DNA from: an uncultured Fretibacterium sp. | GTDB lineage: Bacteria; Synergistota; Synergistia; Synergistales; Aminobacteriaceae | Direction of reading: 5' to 3' | Length of the DNA stretch: 10,056 nt | Assembly (NCBI GenBank): GCA_937915755.1 | Contig: CALGGR010000003.1 | Span: forward strand, 1 to 10,056 | Shown here: piece by piece, positions 5,528 to 10,056 of the stretch | Layout of the letters: each line of letters begins with the position of its first letter | Numbering within the stretch: the stretch's first letter is position 1 | The notes under the pieces: model-generated | What the model was told of the DNA's origin: nothing | The model's database searches: none | Seen by the model: only the letters and a program-made list of their open reading frames with translations | Made by a program: the position numbers and the translations under genes

Positions 5528-5812
5528 ATGGCAGTAACATTAGGCGGCTGGAACATAGATGAGATGAAGGGTTGCAATTTGCCACAGAAGGCTCAGAGTG
5601 CATTCACGGCAGTAACAGGCGGACTGGTAGGTGCAGAATATCAGCCGGTGTTGTACGTAGGTTCGCAGGTGGTGAACGGGACAAATTACTGCATATTCGC
5701 AATCCAGACGTTAGTAGAGCCGAATGCGGAGAAACGTTTGGTGAAGATGATAATCAACGCGGCGGCGAACGGAGCAGCGTCATTAGTATCAGTGAGCGGA
5801 GTAGCAATCTAG
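5528..5812 (+). CDS. Small protein with cystatin-like QVVxG motif (94 aa)
   Basis: GAGGAGG (5514-5520) lies seven bases before the ATG, an excellent start; the earlier in-frame GTG overlaps this site. The protein has an N-terminal Gly-Gly (GGW, 6-8), a helical stretch (NLPQKAQSAFTAVTGGLVG) and then QVVNGTNY at 47-54. In cystatins and stefins an N-terminal glycine and a QxVxG hairpin, often QVVAGTNY, form the wedge that blocks papain-like proteases. Order and size match here. A second hairpin with Trp is not visible. There is no signal peptide, so it would act in the cytoplasm. Inhibition of a host or competitor cysteine protease, or simply the same fold with another use, are both open. Confidence 0.7.
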   Translation: MAVTLGGWNIDEMKGCNLPQKAQSAFTAVTGGLVGAEYQPVLYVGSQVVNGTNYCIFAIQTLVEPNAEKRLVKMIINAAANGAASLVSVSGVAI

Positions 5813-5860
5813 CCCCGCCCATCAGTAAGAAGCAGCACCCAATCAGACAGAAATAATCGG

Positions 5861-5873
5861 ACTTATCATAAGT
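5861..5873. promoter_or_regulatory. Perfect inverted repeat ACTTAT-C-ATAAGT
   Basis: A 13-base palindrome with one central base lies between the cystatin-like gene and the structured RNA. Size and symmetry fit a dimeric repressor site or a small hairpin. No promoter is clear beside it. Confidence 0.35.
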
Positions 5874-5899
5874 ACCCCACTAAGAAACAGCTAATAACA

Positions 5900-5972
5900 G
5901 CACAAGACACGATTGCAAGCGTGAAGGACGAGTAATCCCGCTAGTCCTGTTCTTGTGCAGAAGATGCGGGAT
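5900..5972 (+). ncRNA. Candidate structured RNA: three-way junction with a loop-to-tail pseudoknot
   Basis: Closing stem GCACAAGA/TCTTGTGC (5900-5907/5951-5958) encloses two arms. Arm 1 is CACG/CGTG (5908-5911/5920-5923). Arm 2 is AGGAC/GTCCT (5925-5929/5944-5948), extended by AG/CT after a 1x1 internal loop. The loop of arm 2 holds ATCCCGC (5935-5941), complementary to GCGGGAT (5966-5972). That tail strand abuts the 9-bp terminator stem starting at 5973, so the helices could stack. All pairings are perfect Watson-Crick. I know of no family with this layout. It could be the 3' UTR of the gene before it, a leader of the ParB-like gene, or an independent RNA. Confidence 0.6.
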
Positions 5973-6012
5973 AGCACGAGGGTTTTTTAAGCTCCTTTAC
6001 CTCGTGCTTTTT
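5973..6012 (+). terminator. Strong terminator whose loop can pair downstream
   Basis: AGCACGAGG (5973-5981) pairs perfectly with CCTCGTGCT (6000-6008) around an 18-base loop, then TTTTTG. Within the loop, AGCTCCTTT (5990-5998) is complementary to AAAGGAGCT (6021-6029), which contains a Shine-Dalgarno-like AAGGAG. It therefore looks more like a regulated switch than a plain terminator. Confidence 0.8.
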
Positions 6013-6046
6013 GTTATGGAAAAGGAGCTGTGAAAGGGAGTAAAAG

Positions 6047-6532
6047 ATGATAATAGATAAAGAGTTTGCCGAATTGATACCAGCATTGACGGAAGATGAA
6101 TACAAAGGACTAGAGGCGAGCATAGTGGCTGATGGCTGCCGTGATGCGCTTGTAGTATGGGTAGAAGTGCTAGTAGACGGGCACAACCGCTACAGGATAT
6201 GCACAGCACACAATGTCCCGTTCCAGACAGTGGAGAAGGATTTTGCGGACAGGGACGCAGTGAAGCTGTGGATGATGCGCAACCAACTATCACGGCGTAA
6301 TCTGAATGACTTTCAGCGTATAGAGATAGTGCGTAAGTGTGAAGACGCGGTGAAGGCAGACGCAAAAAAACGGCAGGGTACGCGGACAGATTTATTAACA
6401 TATGCAGAAAATTACGCACAAGTTGAGCCGGAGAAAAAACGCGCAACAATAGAATTAGGAGTAATGGCTGGTGTATCTGCTTCAACGTATGAGCATGCTG
6501 TTGCGATACTGGATAAAGCCCCGAAGTGGTGA
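6047..6532 (+). CDS. ParB N-terminal-domain-like phage protein, probably shortened
   Basis: AGGGAG (6035-6040) lies six bases before the ATG. Residues 1-70 resemble the ParB/sulfiredoxin fold: IPALTEDEYKGLEASIVADG, then LVDGHNRYRIC with the DGHxR-type box typical of phage ParB-N proteins. A helical part follows (DRDAVKLWMMRNQLSRRNLNDFQR), then an HTH-like region (GVMAGVSASTYEHAVAILDKAP). Such proteins usually continue after DKAP with tens of residues including an RSGEL-like segment. Here the frame stops at once (KAPKW), and RSGEL appears in the next frame at about 6523-6537. A small deletion or frameshift has probably trimmed it. Family members bind or nick DNA near phage packaging genes; the role here is unknown. 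Confidence 0.8.
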   Translation: MIIDKEFAELIPALTEDEYKGLEASIVADGCRDALVVWVEVLVDGHNRYRICTAHNVPFQTVEKDFADRDAVKLWMMRNQLSRRNLNDFQRIEIVRKCEDAVKADAKKRQGTRTDLLTYAENYAQVEPEKKRATIELGVMAGVSASTYEHAVAILDKAPKW

Positions 6533-6656
6533 ACTGGAAAAATTTACCAGTTTATTGCGAGCAGATGGCCAAGTGGACTTAGGGAAAAATTGCCCGAAGC
6601 AAAAATCTGTCCCGGAAAAATTACCGGAACAAAAGACAGTAGCGGGAAGTTGCCGC
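6533..6656 (+). repeat. Four small hairpins with different stems and a shared A-rich loop
   Basis: (1) ACTGG/CCAGT (6533-6537/6547-6551) with loop AAAAATTTA. (2) CTT-A-GGG/CCC-G-AAG (6578-6599) with loop AAAAATTG. (3) TGT-C-CCGG/CCGG-A-ACA (6608-6631) with loop AAAAATTA. (4) GCGG/CCGC (6642-6656) with loop GAAGTTG. The last three are about 30 bases apart. Stems vary while pairing is kept, so the structure and loop seem to matter. They lie in the convergent gap between the ParB-like and Fic genes, and none has a T-tract. Confidence 0.6.
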
Positions 6657-6669
6657 CCCGTGAACGCAG

Positions 6670-7872
6670 CTATAAATCCTTCATAGCCAGCAGATTGATT
6701 TTGTAGAATAGGCGTTTATTTCCCCGCACAGTAATCAAATTTTGAGGTATAGAAGCAAGTTTAGCCTTGATAGTATTTCGAGATTTTCCAGTAAACTTCA
6801 TAAGTTCATTCATGGATAAGCCCTGTCCGAAAAAAGCGGAAGCCTGGAGCAATAGATAGCACAAAGAAGCAGTGAAATCATCATGAAGGTTCAAAGCGTC
6901 AAGTTTGTGCATGAAGGTAGTAATCTGACTTGATTTAAGTTTAAGGGCGTGTGAAATATCGTCAATGGTATTCTTGAAGAAAGTCATGAAGCCGTAGATG
7001 AAGGGAGTAAGGTCTCCGCAGTTGATTTCAAGTTCAGTATCATGAATTAGCTCGTAATAACGTTTAAGACTGTGTCTGATAGTAACGGACAGCCTTAAAG
7101 CAGTTAAAGGGTGAAAATGCTTAGCGAGGCAGTAAGAAGCGATAAAGCGTGCAGTTCTGCCGTTGCCGTCATAGAAAGGGTGAATATAGACGAATAAGTA
7201 ATGAAAGACAGCAATGCGAACTAAGACAGGGATATTATTATCATGTAGGAAATCCAAAGCAAAATTCATGCAGTTGATAATCTTTTTTTCTGGAGTAATG
7301 CCCCGATGCAGTATTTTGCCTGAAGCAGATTTAATATCAACAGCCTCCGCCCTGAAGATAGCCCCGTCAAGCCTGTTGTGAGGATTATTGGACGCAATTT
7401 CATCATGAGCGAAGTCATCATAGAAAACCCTAATATCAAGAGGAGAGTAAAAAGGTATAGAACAATCGTCGAGCAGCAAGTGATATTTTTTGATGATGCT
7501 AGAGAAGTGGGAAGATGAGTAATAGCCTTCAAGTATGTTGCGAAGCTCCCGATGAGTGCTGTGAATGCCCTCAATGGCGGAAGTGGAATGAACTTCGTCA
7601 ACGATGGAGGCTAAAGCGAACTGGTGTAGAGCAATAGGCGGGAAGTTATGTATGATGTCAGTAAGAGAACGATGACTGATATAGATATTTTCGATAAGGC
7701 TGACAAGTTCAGGAGAGTAGTAAAAGAAAGCCTGAAAGGAATTGTTATGGTTGAACTGTTGAATGTAGAAGTCTAAAAGGACAGAAGACGGCGAATGAAA
7801 GCGTTGAAGGTAAGCATTATAGTGGTTATGCCTGTCAGTATAAAAAATCTTTTTCAATGAAGCCAGTGCCAT
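6670..7872 (-). CDS. Fic-domain protein (class II, probable AMP transferase)
   Basis: This 400-residue protein carries the Fic core motif HPFYDGNGR at 231-239, with catalytic His231. Fic enzymes transfer AMP or other phosphate-linked groups from nucleotides to target proteins. An inhibitory-helix motif (S/T)xxxE(G/N) is present upstream: T97, E101 and G102 in STSAIEG. That position N-terminal to the Fic core marks class II, self-inhibited Fic proteins. The C-terminus (about 350-385) has a winged-helix segment (GLSMNELMKFTGKSRNTIKA), as in many Fic proteins. GAGGG lies six bases before the ATG at 7872. It is convergent with the ParB-like gene. It could be a stress or toxin module, or phage/mobile-element cargo; the target is unknown. 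Confidence 0.93.
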   Translation of the reverse strand: MALASLKKIFYTDRHNHYNAYLQRFHSPSSVLLDFYIQQFNHNNSFQAFFYYSPELVSLIENIYISHRSLTDIIHNFPPIALHQFALASIVDEVHSTSAIEGIHSTHRELRNILEGYYSSSHFSSIIKKYHLLLDDCSIPFYSPLDIRVFYDDFAHDEIASNNPHNRLDGAIFRAEAVDIKSASGKILHRGITPEKKIINCMNFALDFLHDNNIPVLVRIAVFHYLFVYIHPFYDGNGRTARFIASYCLAKHFHPLTALRLSVTIRHSLKRYYELIHDTELEINCGDLTPFIYGFMTFFKNTIDDISHALKLKSSQITTFMHKLDALNLHDDFTASLCYLLLQASAFFGQGLSMNELMKFTGKSRNTIKAKLASIPQNLITVRGNKRLFYKINLLAMKDL

Positions 7873-8023
7873 AATAATCCCTCTTAAGTATTGTTGTCAA
7901 AAACAGTTTATATTGATACGTAAGCGATGAGAGGTTATCAAAAAGAGTGAAAAATGACAATAGCCTGCCCTAATGAGTGGTGAGCTAAATTATGATTATC
8001 GCAAGAACTTATTATCTATTGTG
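7873..8023. other. Gap between the Fic gene and the ATPase/TOPRIM operon
   Basis: Read leftward it holds the Fic ribosome binding site. A TTGACA at 7895-7900 is too close to the ATG to serve as its promoter, and TTGATA at 7936-7941 lacks a good -10. A 7-bp inverted repeat, ACAATAG/CTATTGT (7957-7963/8016-8022), with 52 bases between may mark an operon end. No convincing terminator or promoter is visible. Confidence 0.4.
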
Positions 8024-8659
8024 TTATGTTTTTCCAGATATATATTTTTGAATATCCGTAATCCATTTAGTATCATGTGCTTCAAAGCGTTCAAGAAAGA
8101 GAATAAAATTAGAACTGCATGATGTAGTATCAGGGAAGTTGATATTTGCTACTCTTTTACGCATAGATTGATATGATTTTTGTGATATTTTTCCGCAAAT
8201 TTCTTTGATTTGTTTTTCATGTGCGTTATAGTTCTGGACACCAGTCCATTTTTCAATTTCTGTGCTGTTTGTTTTCTTACCTTGTTTTTTGAGTGATACA
8301 TTCCCGAAGTGCAGAAGAATAATCTGCATAGTACAGGGGTTTGCGAATATAATAAGTTTTTCGGACGCTTTTTGTTTATTTAGGAAAGTATTGATTTTAG
8401 ATTTTACTTTAGAATATTCCCTGTATGGAGCTTTATCAGTGTCGCAAAAGATAAGAATTAGCTCATAGATATTATTTTGATAAGCGTCTTGAAATCTTGC
8501 AGGAATATTAGACGCGCTTTTTGCGTTAATTAAGAAGAATTTGTAATTATTATTCCAAACGTTTAACTGTAATAGCCTGTCGAAGTAATAGTAATCTTCA
8601 TATCCCTCACATATGACACAGATTTTATGTTTTTTATCGATGGGTGGTATCTTAGGCAT
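8024..8659 (-). CDS. TOPRIM / RloB-like protein, partner of the upstream ATPase
   Basis: This 211-residue protein starts with a TOPRIM-like strand, ICVICEGYEDYYYF, placing the conserved Glu at 18. A second acidic motif, IFCDTD (D73, D75), and then ANPC (106-109) and LLHF (115-118) fit the RloB family pattern (EG, DxD, NPc, LLHF). TOPRIM partners of AAA/ABC ATPases act as the nuclease arm of OLD, PARIS and similar defence systems. Its ATG overlaps the ATPase stop by eight bases and has only a weak ribosome binding site, so translation is probably coupled. The DNA is visibly richer in A/T than the phage genes to the left. The TOPRIM call is good; the exact family (RloB, AbiLii or DUF4435-like) is not settled. 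Confidence 0.78.
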   Translation of the reverse strand: MPKIPPIDKKHKICVICEGYEDYYYFDRLLQLNVWNNNYKFFLINAKSASNIPARFQDAYQNNIYELILIFCDTDKAPYREYSKVKSKINTFLNKQKASEKLIIFANPCTMQIILLHFGNVSLKKQGKKTNSTEIEKWTGVQNYNAHEKQIKEICGKISQKSYQSMRKRVANINFPDTTSCSSNFILFLERFEAHDTKWITDIQKYISGKT

Positions 8660-9926
8660 AAATCAAATTTTTCTTTGTTGCGAACAGAGAATTAAATAAG
8701 TCAGGTTCAGGGAGTGCACCCAAAACGCCTTTACGATATTTTTCAACTAAGTCGGAAGTATCTCTTATGCCGTTATCCATAGCAGTAAAATCAGCTAAAG
8801 AATAAAGGTAAGTATCATTAAGGTCTTTATATGAGAACCAAATTTGTTCTTTTCGGAAGAGTGTTTTGCAATCTAAGAGCGATATGTCATGAACAGTAGC
8901 GATTAACTGTGAGTTGTTATTTAATTCGTTATTAAACATATTGATGATAGCACGAGTAAGGCGGAAATGCAGGCTGTTGTCTAATTCGTCAATTATTAAG
9001 ATACGTCCATTATGCAAAGCGTCGAGAATGTAGCTTGCGAGAGCAGCCATTTTTTTAGTTCCCGTAGAGTCGAATAGGATGCTTGGAACTTGAATACCTT
9101 TATAAACTGATACAAGATGGAGCATTTCCGGTAATATAGAAGACGTGCTAAGAACTTTCTCTTGAGGTTCTAGGCTGTTATTGTCATTGGAGCGTAGGAC
9201 GACTTTGATTTCGTTATCATTAAGATACCTGAAATCTTCTAATGATAAGTCAGCATTAAGAAGGAAATTAGTAATTTCCCTGTGCATTTTTTCAGAAGAC
9301 TTTAACATATCGATAGTTTTTGCGATGGGAATATTATTCATATCGACGATGTCAATTTTCGACGCAAAGGCAGTAATAATGTCCTTAATTTTTTTGAGAT
9401 GCGGGAAATTATCAGTGTCGACCAAATGGATAAGGATATTATTTTTAGCAGCAGCTTGCATAATTACATGCAAATCCTTATCTTCAGAATAATATACTTT
9501 TGCAGTATTATCACGTATAAGAAGATGATGAATTTTTTTATTTCTGTGCTTGTCATGTAGGACTTCAGAAAAACGCTCATAGACATATTCTTTTTTTCTA
9601 GTGTTGTATTTAACTTCAAGAATATACTCTTTTCCATCATAGAGGAAAGAAATGCCGACCTCAGCAATAGGGGTGTTAGTAAAAATATTGGCTTCAATCT
9701 CAGCCCGATTATTGAGCATTAACATTTTCAGCATAGAAATCAAGCGGACGAAGTTAGTTTTCCCCGAATTATTAGGGCCGATAATGACAGCAGTTTTTAG
9801 TGTGTGTATATTGTTCTGAAATATGACGTTATTTGTGAAACGTCTATAGTGCATATTAGCGTACATAGAGAACGCGACCCTGCTATTGTAAATCATACAA
9901 TTTTCTGCCCATAAAGATAAAAGCAT
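8652..9926 (-). CDS. AAA/ABC-type ATPase (RloA-like) of a two-gene defence system
   Basis: This 424-residue protein starts LLSLWAENCMIY, as family members do. Walker A GPNNSGKT is at 50-57. A DSTGTKK signature-like segment is near 286-292. Walker B ILIIDELDNSLH is at 309-320 with Glu after Asp, and an H-loop-like ATVHD ends near 347. This is the layout of RloA/OLD/AriA-type ABC ATPases, which sense phage products and control a partner effector. The start at 9926 is preferred because a G-rich GGGGGAG site lies four bases upstream. An in-frame ATG at 9977 would lie in the promoter and has no ribosome binding site. It is the first gene of the operon, followed by the TOPRIM gene with an 8-base overlap. 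Confidence 0.85.
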   Translation of the reverse strand: MLLSLWAENCMIYNSRVAFSMYANMHYRRFTNNVIFQNNIHTLKTAVIIGPNNSGKTNFVRLISMLKMLMLNNRAEIEANIFTNTPIAEVGISFLYDGKEYILEVKYNTRKKEYVYERFSEVLHDKHRNKKIHHLLIRDNTAKVYYSEDKDLHVIMQAAAKNNILIHLVDTDNFPHLKKIKDIITAFASKIDIVDMNNIPIAKTIDMLKSSEKMHREITNFLLNADLSLEDFRYLNDNEIKVVLRSNDNNSLEPQEKVLSTSSILPEMLHLVSVYKGIQVPSILFDSTGTKKMAALASYILDALHNGRILIIDELDNSLHFRLTRAIINMFNNELNNNSQLIATVHDISLLDCKTLFRKEQIWFSYKDLNDTYLYSLADFTAMDNGIRDTSDLVEKYRKGVLGALPEPDLFNSLFATKKNLIYA

Positions 9927-9953
9927 AAAACTCCCCCTATTGAAGTTGGAGTA

Positions 9954-9981
9954 ATTATATCCAATAAAATTTTTCATGCAA
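9954..9981 (-). promoter_or_regulatory. Promoter of the ATPase/TOPRIM operon
   Basis: On the - strand, TATAAT (9954-9959) is preceded after 16 bases by TTGCAT (9976-9981), a partial -35 box. The leader would be about 20 bases. A moderate -35 suits a defence operon kept at low level. Confidence 0.55.
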
Positions 9982-10020
9982 TATAATTACAAGAAAAATA
10001 TCAAGTAAAATAGTATGAGA

Positions 10021-10056
10021 AGATCGGAAGAGCACACGTCTGAACTCCAGTCACTA
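10021..10056. other. Illumina TruSeq adapter read-through (artefact)
   Basis: From 10021 the sequence begins AGATCGGAAGAGCACACGTC and continues exactly as the standard TruSeq read-1 adapter through about 10054. Two further bases fit the start of an index. This is not biological sequence and should be trimmed. The natural DNA ends at about 10020. Confidence 0.98.

Noticed and set aside
5108..5603. Leftward Phe/Leu-rich open frames across the 11-bp repeats, looking like membrane proteins
   Set aside because: They are translations of the purine repeat array and the tRNA-like region, without a ribosome binding site; the hydrophobicity is a composition effect.
6471..6686. Rightward 71-aa frame over the hairpins
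   Set aside because: It starts inside the ParB-like gene without a ribosome binding site and shows no known domain. Part of it may be the old C-terminus of that gene after a frameshift.
7872..7900. TTGACA at 7895-7900 as the Fic promoter
   Set aside because: The matching -10 position would fall on the start codon and the ribosome binding site would be untranscribed.

Overview
The window reads as part of a tailed-phage or prophage genome from a low-to-mid GC Bacillota-type host. This rests on strong AGGAGG-type ribosome binding sites, sigma-A-like TTGACA/TATAAT promoters, short tightly packed genes and a recognisable phage gene order. No gene fixes the host genus. The last 36 bases are Illumina adapter, so the right edge is a sequencing-library end and not biology. 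The first gene runs off the left edge.

Layout: (1) 2-1411 (+) is the 3' part of a TOPRIM primase/RepA-type helicase. (2) 1412-1782 has no gene. It holds ten copies of a 9-bp motif (ATTTAAGCA, five in each orientation) plus a very AT-rich stretch, and is a candidate replication origin. (3) 1783-2557 (+) encodes a RusA-type Holliday junction resolvase and then an ArpU/sigma-region-4-like late regulator. (4) 2601-5065 (-) is a cassette of seven small, mostly unrecognised genes running against the main module. The four leftmost are tightly packed, with two 8-bp overlaps and one 17-bp gap. The two rightmost each have a near-consensus promoter and a long leader sharing an identical 15-mer. (5) 5066-6046 is mostly regulatory or RNA-like. 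It holds a leftward promoter, ten tandem 11-bp repeats, a rightward terminator-like hairpin, a tRNA-like sequence lacking most of the anticodon arm, a 94-aa protein with a cystatin-like QVVxG motif, and an elaborate candidate structured RNA. (6) 6047-6532 (+) is a ParB-N-like protein that looks shortened at its C-terminus. It is followed by four small hairpins with different stems and nearly the same loop. (7) 6670-9926 (-) is accessory cargo: a class II Fic protein, then an operon of an AAA/ABC-type ATPase and a TOPRIM/RloB-like protein. That pair resembles RloAB, AbiL or PARIS-type anti-phage systems.

How they fit together: the left part supplies replication (primase-helicase, origin, resolvase) and a switch to late transcription. 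The middle carries leftward small genes under strong promoters, possibly host-takeover or counter-defence functions. The right part is probably a defence cassette inserted next to the ParB-like gene. The parts least explained by known families are the RNA/repeat-rich stretch 5083-6660 and the origin-like iteron array.
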